A stretch of 64,000 nt of DNA from Rhexocercosporidium sp. MPI-PUGE-AT-0058 (Eukaryota > Ascomycota > Leotiomycetes > Helotiales), in the NCBI GenBank assembly GCA_020746875.1, contig JAGTJL010000005.1, positions 2,728,001 to 2,792,000 on the forward strand, given 5' to 3'. Under the pieces are notes generated by a model. The model was given only the letters and a program-made list of their open reading frames with translations. It had not been told where the DNA came from and made no database searches. Of the stretch, positions 47,236-57,924 are shown one piece after another. Every line of letters starts with the position of its first letter. Position 1 is the stretch's first letter. A program made the position numbers and the translations under genes.

Positions 47236-49373
47236 GATGTTGTTTGAGTTTTGTATGTTGAATTGGCCAATTTTGCAAAGTTATTGTCTAAAGCAGGCAG
47301 GTATTTGAGTGTAGCTAGCGGAGTCTCGGCAAGCTATTTTCTATCGAAGAATGATTTGTTCCTTTCCACAGGTTCCACAGGTCTTCGGTATTTATGTTCC
47401 GGGTGGATAGATATGAGGCGACTTTGGAAGCCGCCAGACGTAATAGCGTCCTTCAGAAGTCTGGGCGCAAAGACAACATGACGTTTATCGACTACCAAGT
47501 CGGCGGTCAAGGAACAGAATTTGCAATGCAAACCTGGATGTGCTTGAAGAATCTCTTGGGGCTCTTCAAAACTCCCTCACCTTGGAGGTTTCTGGTCTAT
47601 TTAAGGCGTCATAAATTTCCAGGACTGTGGGGACTTCAACTTCGGTGCATTCTCCGGTTCCTGTGCCTGTGTCCCTGAGAATCAGCGATCGACACCTAGG
47701 GGTTTAGCGAGCCGGTGCTTGTTAGCCCAGGCCCTACTGTACAGATCAAAACATTCCCCCAGGTACCAATATGATGTTTGCAACACCCGGACAACAACAG
47801 CAGTTAGGGGATAGGAGCAGCCAGGTGAACAGATCAAACGCATAATTTAAGTTTGTGTATTCGTGTGCGAAGTGAAGTTTAATTAAGTTTGTCCATGATT
47901 CTTTCTCTCCAACGAGATACGGACAGTCCGAAAACACTGCGACAACTCGATTAAGAGACAAAGATGACGTTTCTGCTTTCTAGATATTTTGTGTGCACGT
48001 TAGTTTCGCATTGCTAGAGATGGAATTCGCATCTTCCAACCATCTGCCACAGAGAAGTCCACTCGGTTCAGAAGACGAGGAACTAGAACGCCAATTGATT
48101 GCAAGTTACGGCAGCACGGAATGTAACTCGGCAAAGCATCTCCTTGGCCTTTGAGAGCCTGGTACTGTGTCTCAGAAAAACAATGTTAAGCTTGCTGGGG
48201 TGATATTAGAAGGCCTGGTTGTCGGAAGCCTAGAAGGACCTTCTCATTCAGACATTTATGGATCTGAAACATACCCAAAGCAAAGAAGGGGAACAGCAAA
48301 AAGTTTCTCTTTGACGAGATGTCCCATCAAATCGTCCGAACATAGAAATGCGGGAATAAGGTACATGTTGCTTACTGGCAGGCGATTCAGCACTTCTACC
48401 CCGTGGTTTCCATGAAGAGTCTTCACGTCCAAGAAAAAAAAAAGTTCAACATTCATGGCACGATGTTTTCAGGCCAGACGGAAAGTTTGATTGTTACTGG
48501 GTGGTACCTGTCCTGTGGCTTGAAACTCCGAATAGGCATACTGAGAAGTTGGCCGAAGCAGGCCCGAGTGGACGGTAACGGGCTATTCTCAACAATTCTC
48601 GTCAGGTACGGACTGTGCACTAGGGATTTGGGTTCAAGAAAGGTCAATTGTAGTGTAAATAGGCGCGCAAACTCGAACTTTTGCTTGTTCGCGCAAGCGA
48701 CGAACTCGCTGTCTCGCTTGCTTAAGCCAAGATTCGGGTATGAGGACCACTGGGTGAGAATTCCAGGAAAGTAGAAGAAGGTGATTCAATTTAGGCTATG
48801 CAGAAACCCAAAAATTGCCTTCTTACTCTGGTAGATACGAGTATACCTCGGTAATTGAGTCTATGAGCAATCCACGAGGTGCCAACAGCAATCGGGGCGG
48901 GGTGGTTGAGATGGGTCTATCGGGTTAATACTTGAATATCTCCTACGGAACTGGAATGGGGCTGTATGTATCAGTATGAGCCATCTTGGGTCGTCAATAT
49001 TCCTATGCCTTGCAATATTCTTGGGACATTGTCAGCAGGGAGGTTTTGGGGGATAAAGTGGTGATGTTGTACGAAATCGGTCAAGTTGGGAGGAGGCTTA
49101 CCTGCCAAATACGGTTGCAGCCCTTCTCACATTATCATCTTTGATGAGTCCGGGACGTTCTTTCACCTATCAGTAGCTTCCATCTGCAATGTACAGATTG
49201 AATATTGTTCGAGTCCACTGCAAGATTCAATCGGTAATCTCGGGATGCGGCACGAATAATTACTTGGGAGATGGGGTTGTTAAATTTGTTTGAAGACAGT
49301 CCATTGCCTTTCAAGCTCTCAAGTCTTACATCGTCAATAAAGGCGAGGTCAACGGCAGCAAAACTAGCATGAA
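47236..49373. other. 2.1 kb without recognised gene
   Basis: Only short frames occur, including a 123-codon plus-strand one at 48403-48774 whose product resembles nothing I know and has no signs of splicing or a family motif. An A-rich run lies at 48430-48442. I see no tRNA, rRNA or repeat. The stretch could hold non-coding RNA or long untranslated regions. Confidence 0.5.
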
Positions 49374-51453
49374 CTAAACGAACGTATCCAATTTCCACAG
49401 GTCATCCATCTCAGCCATGGGACTGACATCGGCAAACAGTTGCTTTGGACCTCTCCCCTTCCATTTGCTGATATCATCACAATCGGGGAAAATTTCGGTG
49501 CCAAAACGATCAACCATCTCCCCGACTCTCATGACGAGATTGTTCCTTTCCTCCACCAAAGCTGCGATTGTATGACAGGATCGTGGATTTAGTGACAAGC
49601 TCAGAGGATACAGAGATTTCAGAATGTCCATGTCCTGCTCCCGAAATAGAAGCGCCGCGTAGGTAATTGAAGGTAGGACAACCAAGGACAAAACCACAAG
49701 AAGCGGGGTCGGCATTCGAGCAGGGATCACGCCATTAGTGCGGTTACAATTATTCATGCAAACAAGCAATATTGTGTAGAATATGTAGAACACTGGTGAA
49801 AGTGCCGCAGCGATAAGGATTTTCCATGTCGCCATCACGTCGTTGCCGCGAACTTTGACACTTGATGCAGCCAAAGCCTCCTCCGTCTTCCTTCGGGATA
49901 TGTTGGAAGTGAGTATGAAAATAGGGCCGAAGAGTAAAAGACCGGGTAGCGTGAGGAAGAATAGAATCACGGGCTTTCCGAGACGATATAGAAGAGTCGG
50001 TAACAGGAAGAGAGTTGGAGGGTTTGTGTTGCGGACGGCGATCGAAACAAGCTAGTGGTCCTTCAAACCGAGTATCTGTAGGCAGTCGATGTAACCCTGT
50101 TGATCTTTCCTCAGGGATATCATCTCGCGTGTCTGAGAGTAGGTGATAGCCTTTCGAGAGCCGTCGATTTAATTCAGTTGTATGAGCGAGCGAGAGTCGT
50201 TGCGTTTTTTCGTCGAATGGGGTTTTGGTGAGGTAGAGGCGACGGGCGGCATGGATTAACTGTTTGTAAAGTAAGCAAGGTATGCCAAACATTTATGGGG
50301 GAAGCTTACATTAAGAGTCTCAAAGTCAGGGGCGGATACAGTCACTGCTCCCAGGGCTTCGGAAATTTCTCTCATCACCGACCCAATGGTTTCTCGTTTC
50401 TTCCCAGTTTGGAAATAGTGAATCATCCTAGGAGAGATATTGACGGCGTCTCCAAACTCAATCACAGCACGGGATCGGAACTTGTGGGCTGAGAAATAGT
50501 TCATTCCGACAGGAACGATCGTCAAAGGCGTGCCTTGAGCAAGTACGCCGAGAGCCATGATGGCAATGCCAGCTATTAACAAAAATCAGTAACATGTCGC
50601 GATGAATTACATGACTTTGACTGAACTTTGAGTGGCAGTAGCTCAGTTCTGTCATGACTTCCACCTTCTGGAAATATCCCAAGACATCCGCCAGTGCGAA
50701 GTCTCTCACACAGCCTTGTAGACTTGAGTATGGTCAACGTGTGGCGCAATCTTGAATCTGGACCCCGAGAAGCCTGGCAAAGCCTTGTCTCCCATATTGG
50801 TTTTCCCAGTGAGTTGCAAAAGTGCATCAGCATGAGTCGGTGCATTCTTGAGAATTATCATTTCGGCATTACGGATTTCAGCGATGTTCAGTTTTTGTGA
50901 GTCGCCATTCAGAGTCGGCAGGTAAATCGATACACCGACTTTGAACATTGGATCATCGAAGTTTGTTCCAAGCCTAGATATCGCCTCTGGTTTATTTATG
51001 GGGTCGACTAGCATGATCGTTCCTTGTCCTAGTTCTGTAACGTCCATGGCTCGAGATATGGGTACAGCACCCATGATGGAAGCCATCGTGCCCACGAATG
51101 GCCCTTTGGAATGATTTGTCTGCCATGAGCCAAGAGATACGTCGATTTAAAGACCTTAGAGTCTTCATAAGAATCACAGAATCCACGAACTATGAGACCG
51201 TTAGATGCGGAATTTAGATACAATCATGTCATGTGACCATCATTCTCACCTGATTGGCATGCGGTGCTGCGACAAGTATGACAGATCCTTTCGCGGGTAT
51301 ATGCCATGCTCCGCGAATTTGGATGTCCCTAAAGAAGCAATTCACCATAGAAGCAAAGACATGGAGGATGAGATCGTAAACCCAGCCTACGGCAGGTTTC
51401 AGTCGGAGCATTCCAGCCATCACGTTTTCTACTTCGATACGAGAACAGTTCAT
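49374..51453 (-). pseudogene. broken glycerol-3-phosphate acyltransferase of the Sct1/Gpt2 type
   Basis: The family acylates glycerol-3-phosphate or dihydroxyacetone phosphate in the ER membrane, the first step of phospholipid and triacylglycerol synthesis. The start MNCSRIEVE (51453) leads into AVGWVYDLIL, FFRDIQIRGAWHIPAKG and APHANQ; a 60-bp intron (51190-51249) is followed by FVDSVILMKTL. Then come GTMASIMGAVPISRAMD, LPTLNG, GGCLGIFPEGGSHDRTELLP (acyltransferase motif), AGIAIMALG, PVGMNYFSAHKFRSRAVIEF, and after a 50-bp intron (50260-50309) IHAARRLY and ELNRRLSKGY. A hydrophobic C-terminal half follows (VILFFLTLPGLLLFGPIFIL; RRKTEEALAASSVKV; FYIFYTILLV). Lesions: frameshifts near 51105-51112, 50705-50713 (one GT unit apparently lost) and 50125-50137; an in-frame TAG at 50052-50054 where relatives have Gln (KDH-stop-L); and a doubtful donor at 50625 (TT where GT is expected). 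Motif order is complete, so decay looks recent. Confidence 0.85.
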
Positions 51454-52615
51454 TTTCTGGGAGTGAAGTATCTGCCTAGAGAGGAAATGCTTGATAGACG
51501 CTTTCTGTGGGTTGTGTTCGCGCTGAGATCAAGTCCAGACCAGCCACAGAACTGAGCTGCGATGTTGTAAACCATTTCCAGGTGAGACGGCGAGGCGTCT
51601 TGAGTCCACGTGACTTTTGATCATCTGGGGACTTCAACAGCCTCTCATAGTCACACCGGGGCAATTTTAAGAGAATTGAGACTCGGAAAGGTACTGTTGA
51701 AATCTGTGTTGTATTTGTAACCATCTGAGGTGATGTACTGGTGTGTTATTTATTTCGGGTCGTGGTAAGCTAAGTCGAGTCCTGACATATTGAATATAAC
51801 ATAATGACTTCCATACATAAATACTGCACGGAAGCGAAAGCCACGAGCAAGAAGAAAAGCCTACCCCACGACCTTCAACTGAGTCAAAATGCTAATACTC
51901 ATCTGGGTGTCATGAAAGTTTCCAAGTCATGGAAGCTGCCAGTATCCCCGAAATTCTGGTACAATATCGGATCAAGATAGTAATTACTGCAGCTTGACAT
52001 ACCAAAAATTACTTGATTGAGGCAATGATTGCTCTGATACCTACCATATGATGAGTGGAAACATAAATACTTTGAGCAAGGTATGTTTAATTTAAAGCTT
52101 CAAGGAAAGTACTTCTGATATCGACACATTTTGGCACCGACCATTGGCCGCCTGAGGGCTGGCTCGAATTGGAAGGTAGAAACACCCCTGAACAACTATC
52201 GGTATTTCTTCAATGGTATAGATATGTCTATGTATTATACCGAAGCTCTGTTGTGAGAGAATATAGGGGTTCTTCAAACTGATATCACATTTAGAAGTGA
52301 AGAAACAACTGCCTACCTGTCTCCCACAAACCTCGCATATCTACCGATAGAATTCTTATAACCTCCTAGCCTTCGAAATGGATATCATATCATCTCAAGT
52401 GGTGCAGTAAATGCCAAGCTCGTTAATCCGGATCTAGGTTCCCCCTAGCTAGTAATTCGCGACGCTTCATGCAGCCAAGTCGTCCTCCAACCTCCTGACT
52501 TCTGGCCCCTGACCAAAAGTCGCGATCTTCATTTTCTGCAACGTGCCGCTCACTTCTTGCTTGCTCCCCGCCTCACCAACAGTTGTTCCCAGAGACAGCT
52601 CACGAGCTAGGGACG
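51454..52615. other. intergenic region between divergent broken genes
   Basis: This is about 1.2 kb shared by the 5' ends of the acyltransferase pseudogene and the membrane-protein gene to the right. No gene, repeat or RNA was recognised. A minus-strand frame at 51476-51724 has no family features. Confidence 0.5.
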
Positions 52616-54483
52616 ATGTGGACATCAAACTAGCTATCGATTGCTCTAGCCCTTTTTTTCAGTTTGCTCCGTCGTAAGTACACCCGGTGAGATACCGCAG
52701 TCCGGGACATTGTCGTGAGTTGGAGGGGATTATAAACCGAACTAACTTCCAAAGCCACAGCCGCCGTCCAATGCGGCAATGATACCATTTTGCTACTTTC
52801 AAGCCCGGAAGATATCGAGAGAAATCTTGTGGGATGTACCACCTGGATAGGCAGTATTTATATTGCCTTCGAATGGAATGGCCCGTTTGTGCTGAACAAC
52901 ATCACCAATATCACAACTAGTTTCAGAACCGAGTTCCATAGAGAGGGCTTACCATGGGACACGAACCATGCATTCCTGACGTCGATATCGGCAACTGATC
53001 TGGACTACGTGCAGTATCTTAAGTTTGTTGATGCACCTCTTCTCACTTCCATTTCTTTGCCCCAGCTACAAGAGGTGAACCGGTTCTCGATCTCCCTCAA
53101 TGACAAAGTTTCCCCCAGTACCGGAGTGACGCTGGAAATTCCTTTACTTTTCAATGCCACCCAAGTTGAAATCGTGGGCAGTTTTCCTCGGTTCGTGAGC
53201 TAGGTTGCGCAAAATGACGACGATATTCTGACATAGACATGCAGACTTGATTGTCCCAGCCTTGTGGAAATTGCGAAAAGCCTTTACATCACTAGCAATC
53301 GAAACTTATCCAGCTACAACAGCCCGAGTCCTTTCGCGACATCTCCAACTTCACCAGGATCCTCACTAATTGCTGTCAACATGCCAGTACTGACCAAAGC
53401 CCGTGACATACGTGTCATAGGAAACATAGCTGAGTTCGTTTTGGCAGCGGAACTTTGAGCGGAGCGAGATAAGCAAAGCTGACTTTTTACAGGCTTTCAA
53501 TGCCCTCGCTAGCAACCTTGAAGTTAACTAGTGATTACGATGACTCTAAATATTTCATTCACAACCAGTTGGAGATTTTCGCCAATGGAGAACCACTCGT
53601 GGTGGAATTTCCTTCACTTTGGAATGTAACCGATATCAGTTTATCTGGAAAACTGAGCATGTGAGTATGATCCCACACCTTTCATAGAAGGCCATTAACA
53701 TGCTCCATATAGGGTCTCATTCCCAGCTCTCGAAACCATGTATGAAACTTTCAAGTTGGAACCTAGCATAAATATGACATTCGATACGAAGCCGCTGCAC
53801 CGCGCCGAACAGATTACCTTTGCCGGTAATTTGACCTCGCAAGTAGTCGCACAGAGTTGAGCTCTGGCACTTCCTAGCTGCATGTAGCCAACGTAATATT
53901 TGGTTATAATATCGATTCCCTGACTTCACTTGATGGCTTGTCCATTCAAGCACGGGGGTATATCGACTGCGAGCCCGCGACTGCCGTTTGGACCAGAATA
54001 CACCCGTCATACGCGATACGTAATTACAGCAGCGAATACCACTGTAGACAGCCATATCTGGAGCCAGAGAAACCCAAGAAGAAATTCCCCACCGTGGCAG
54101 TTGGTCTCTCTGTCGGTATTGGTATTCCAGTCTGGGTGTTTTTCATGTTTTCACTTTGGCATAGCAGGAAAGCGAAGAAGAAGGCCGGGGAAATTGCTAA
54201 AATTCCTCCGCCGGACTACGATGCTGAGATGGCGGCCAGGAGTGCTGGTGGTGAAGTTCTACCAGATTATGGGCCACAAAGGAGTCAGGGAAGCGAAGTC
54301 CACCCCGGTTCGATTATTGAATTGGTTGATATGACGAGACCTTCTCCGCATCCGCCGGGATATGAGGCTGCCATAGCTGCTACAGGTGGTGGTAGTGCGG
54401 CTGTACCGACAGTAACGGGTTCTGCTCATACGAACGCCGAGAGCGTTGGTGATGATAGGCCAAGACCTAGGGGTCGATCTTGA
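52616..54483 (+). pseudogene. single-pass membrane protein, Ecm33/L-domain-like outside and PPxY tail, with an early stop
   Basis: From ATG 52616 the frame reads MWTSN, then TAG (52631-52633), then LSIALALFFSLLR, a perfect signal-peptide core. An intron (donor GTAAGT at about 52675) leads to AAVQCGNDTILLLSSPEDIE and CTTWIGSIYIAF, typical of the start of Ecm33/Sps2-like receptor L-domains. Repeated blocks follow (FVDAPLLTSISLPQLQ, RLDCPSLVEIAKSLYITSN, SMPSLATLKLTS, SFPALETMYETF) over four or five exons. I place introns at about 53199-53243, 53450-53490, 53662-53714 and 53840-53874; two of these would be only about 35-41 bp, so exact borders are doubtful. A membrane segment (VAVGLSVGIGIPVWVFFMFS, about 54095-54154) is followed by a basic stop-transfer and a cytoplasmic tail with PPPDY and HPPGY, two PPxY motifs that in fungi bind WW domains of Rsp5-type ubiquitin ligases. 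The rest of the frame is well kept. Either the stop is a recent null mutation or the true first exon is elsewhere. Confidence 0.7.
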
Positions 54484-55908
54484 TAGATTTAGAAGTACGC
54501 CCATGAGAAGCTTGCAGATTACATCGTCTCCTAATAACGAAGAATAATACATTACATGGCAAAGCTCATGATGCCCCCTAAGTGATCTTCACGCCTGTCG
54601 CATTCGACAAGGTCTCCAAATAGATCGTAATATCCACATGCGGCGAGTGAAGCTTGTGCTCCTTAAAAATATAAGCGAGCAATGCTATTGCAACTTCATC
54701 GCTTCAACAACTTACCCGCTTTCATAGGTGTTTACCTTTGCGTCCCTCAAGTGATACGTCTTGAAACTATAAATACAATGTATCCCAGACACCATGTTCT
54801 TATTCCTAGCATAAGCACGATGCACCATCGTCTTCTAATCACCAACATAACCAAATCTAGGATTAAGAACCCTCTCACCTCACTTCCTAAGCGCCTACAA
54901 CCCCCGTATTCACACATCGAACCATCGTGCACTGGAAATCCTATCCTAGCGCTCCCTTCTCACCTCCAATTAAGCATACAGTACTCACATGCACATTCTT
55001 CAACCGTGCCTCTTCCTCCCGCTCTTACCTCATCCCACCAAACCCGACAGTCTGGTCGCATCCATGCACGACGTCCATTGTGGACATTGCCCCGCTCTTG
55101 CAGCACCAGACGCACGCGCACATGGAGATTAATATAGAACGAGGCACGTCAAGCCTCGGGCTAATGTATAATTAAGCATGCTGGTTGGCCGTTTCGCGAA
55201 CAAAACGCTATGTTTGGCTAGTGGGGATGTTTATTTCCGGGCTCGAGCCGCCACATGTCGTTACACAGTGAGATTGTGATTGTGATGAGATTTCTGGATC
55301 ACATTTAGTGCACATACACAAAAGGATGACATTCTTTGTGCTTCTTCGGACAGAAGCTACACTTCCATTGTGTTACAAGCAAGCCAGCGTCGTGATTCGT
55401 GCCACCCCACGCTTCTATTCTGGGACTTGGCTGCTACCAGGGACGATGGGGGAACATGTTCTTATTTGCTCAAATGCGCGAATGGGAGTTGCATGCTGCA
55501 CGCAAGCACGCAGCATGCTGCCTTGAAACGTTCCGACCCGGTAGGTCTGTGCCCCGAAGCTTTGCATAGGAGCTCGTTCTGTAGTTTTTCATGGTAAGCG
55601 ACTTGAATGGTGGAGAGATCTGCTGATAAGCTTGAATTAACCGTGATTCCACATGGCTGGCTGGTATAATGTCTCCTAAATCGGAGGAGCTGTTGGTTTG
55701 GGGTTCATGCTTGAGATGCAGAGTAGGTGGCTTGCAGTTTGCGTGCGGCAGTTGCAACTTTACAATCCCTCGGAGATGCGACCAGAAATGAAAAAAACGT
55801 GAGCGGAACGAGAGTTCAAGTCATGTTCTATCGGCTGAACAAGTTCGAATGACGGGATCAACCATGGCTTTTGTTCCCTCCACTGCCTACTAACGACATT
55901 TATTCCTT
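54484..55908. other. intergenic region with a hairpin
   Basis: The 3' ends of two convergent genes face this 1.4-kb stretch. Open frames here (for example 54682-55137) look random. A perfect 9-bp inverted repeat, GCATGCTGC with GCAGCATGC and a 10-base loop, lies at 55491-55518. No other structure was recognised. Confidence 0.5.
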
Positions 55909-57924
55909 CTACGAAAAGGGTATAACCATCTCCCGCCTCCTCTCTTCTCCAATAAGCGACCCCCTCACAGGCTGCAAGCAAGAAACGCTCGCCTCCCTCT
56001 TCATAGTATCGAAATCCATTTTGATGCACCTTGCGGCTGCCCACTCCGGTATATAATCATCAGTCTCATCTCCTTCATCCAAGCACTCTTCCTCGATTTC
56101 CGCAAGCCAAGCCATGATTTTCCCCACTACAATTCCATCCCAGGCTCCTTCTTTCCGGGGACTGCGGAGGAGCAGTTGAATGGCTTCGCGTCGGAGAGAG
56201 CGGTGTCGATAGATCCAGCCTACTGTCATCAGAGGCACTATGATCTGCATGTCGAAAACATATGCAGTGTTTGCGTTTTCTGAATTTCCCCGCCTCGCGT
56301 TATCAAGCAGAATCCTTGCTATGTCGACCAATTCTTCCAATTCTGTCGTGAATTTCCCATTGTTAACCAGACTGGAATGGCTGTTGTTGGAGGCGATCGA
56401 CATGTACCCCGCTAGCCAATGTAAACGCAAAGTAGATGCAAGAAGGAATTCCTCGTGTGGCGCTGATCCTTTCCGAGAATGGTTCAACAAAGGCCTAAAT
56501 GCGTCGTCCCATCTCTCGTATTCCTTCAGGGTCTCGAGCCTCTCCTCGAATGTCGGATCCACGTCAAAGAAGAGTGAGCAAGGTCCATTCTCCTCTGTGT
56601 CGCTTGTCGGTGATGAAGCAGGACTCGAATGCGTCGAAAAGTTCTGTAAGTGCATCGTGCTTCGTAGCCAGTGCATGCTCCTCCTGATCACCAGCTCCAA
56701 CATCGTCCTCGCATCTTCCAAGCACGTGAAAATCTCCGGCATCTCATCAATCGATGCTTGTCCACAATGTCGATAATGCTCATGGGCCTCCCTCGTCCGT
56801 CCATCCGCGTACGTCATTACCTGAATTTCTAAATTCCCAAATGCTCTTAGAATATCGTCTTCGACAACATGAGGATTCTCACTTCCTATCTTCGCCCTGA
56901 ACTTCCCACTCTCATCTGGACCGCAGAACGCGGAAGCCCACTCCCGAATGAGCTTTAAACCAGAGTAGACTTGGTTGATGGCCATCTCGTGATATCCATG
57001 ATATGACTCAAAGCAGTAAAATAGCAAACAAGCTATCAAGGTCGTCCGTAAATCGCAGAATCCACCAGCCACATCTCTTCGAAGTAGACATAGGGCTTTG
57101 CTGTATTGTCTGAAAGCAAATTGGTGCCGCAACGTCCCCACCGAGTTTTCCGGCCACGGTGAAGGGGTCGATAAATTCAGAGTCCCAATGGCTATCACTG
57201 CGTGTCGAATAGAGGAAGATGTCTCACAGGCCTGAAGCATTAATCGGGTCCACAAATCTGTCGAGAAGGCTGATGAGAGCTCATGTGACGTCCGAGTGCA
57301 AAAAGTCTGGAATGCCTGGTATTCGTGTGGTGTTTGAAACAACAGCCGTGTTGGTGAGGGGTAAATCTTGGTTGGCGAAGTGGCTCCTGGCGAGCTAGCC
57401 GACGAGGAAACTTCTGGGAATTCCGATGGAGGACGTGAAATAGCGACAGGACTTTGACTTGGCGATTTCGGAACCAGCGTCCTGGAACTCTTAGTTGAAG
57501 CCGGCTTCGAAGGCGATTTGTTGGAGTAGCCGTCGCATTGGTGGCCGAATCTTACACAGCGCAGACAACTCGGTTTGGTTTCATCGCATTTGACACGGCG
57601 TATCCTAGTCGTGGAATCATATGTTTAGCCATTGTTGTGCATACAGCGACAGAAATTGTGGAAGGGAACGAGAGCAAGTGAAGTTGAAAAAGCTCGGCTA
57701 GGGAGGGACGAGGCTGAGGGCAGTACAGTGCAAAGCGGCGTAGGATCATCGGACCAAACGATAACGGAACTGAAAGAAACCCAAATTACGAACTTGCATG
57801 TCTGGCATCCAGTTTTGACCTTGGGCTTGCTTGCTCTTGTCTTCTTGATCTTGACCTCTGTTGTGTTATCTGGGCTGGACGCATCCCCAACCTGCTCGGA
57901 CATCAGGCTGCCGGACATGGACAT
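55909..57924 (-). CDS. Zn2Cys6 fungal transcription factor
   Basis: Exons 57924-57794 and 57604-55909 are joined by a 189-bp intron (GTTCGT...GACTAG), giving 608 residues. The intron splits the zinc cluster: TGCQTCK before it and IRRVKCDETKPSCLRCVRFG after it. The spliced protein has Cys at 40, 43, 50, 57, 60 and 67, the exact C-x2-C-x6-C-x6-C-x2-C-x6-C pattern that binds two zinc ions and DNA triplets such as CGG. A basic stretch precedes it (KIKKTRASKPKVK). A Ser/Pro-rich linker (about 72-125) leads to a regulatory part with FCTRTSHELSSAF, ALCLLRRDVAGG, LIACLLFYCFESYHG and a C-terminal WLAEIEEECLDEGDE segment, as in the fungal-specific domain family PF11951. It likely activates or represses nearby or distant genes; the target is unknown. 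It has no adjacent biosynthetic genes. Confidence 0.92.

Noticed and set aside
47719..47740. CCCTACTGTAC similar to the MITE end at 60605
   Set aside because: Only about 11 bases match and no partner end was found nearby; probably chance.
48403..48774. Plus-strand frame of 123 codons
   Set aside because: Odd composition, no motif, no plausible promoter or intron; not enough to call a gene.
56240..56776. Plus-strand frame of 178 codons opposite the transcription factor
   Set aside because: It is antisense to a well-supported Zn2Cys6 gene and has no features of its own.
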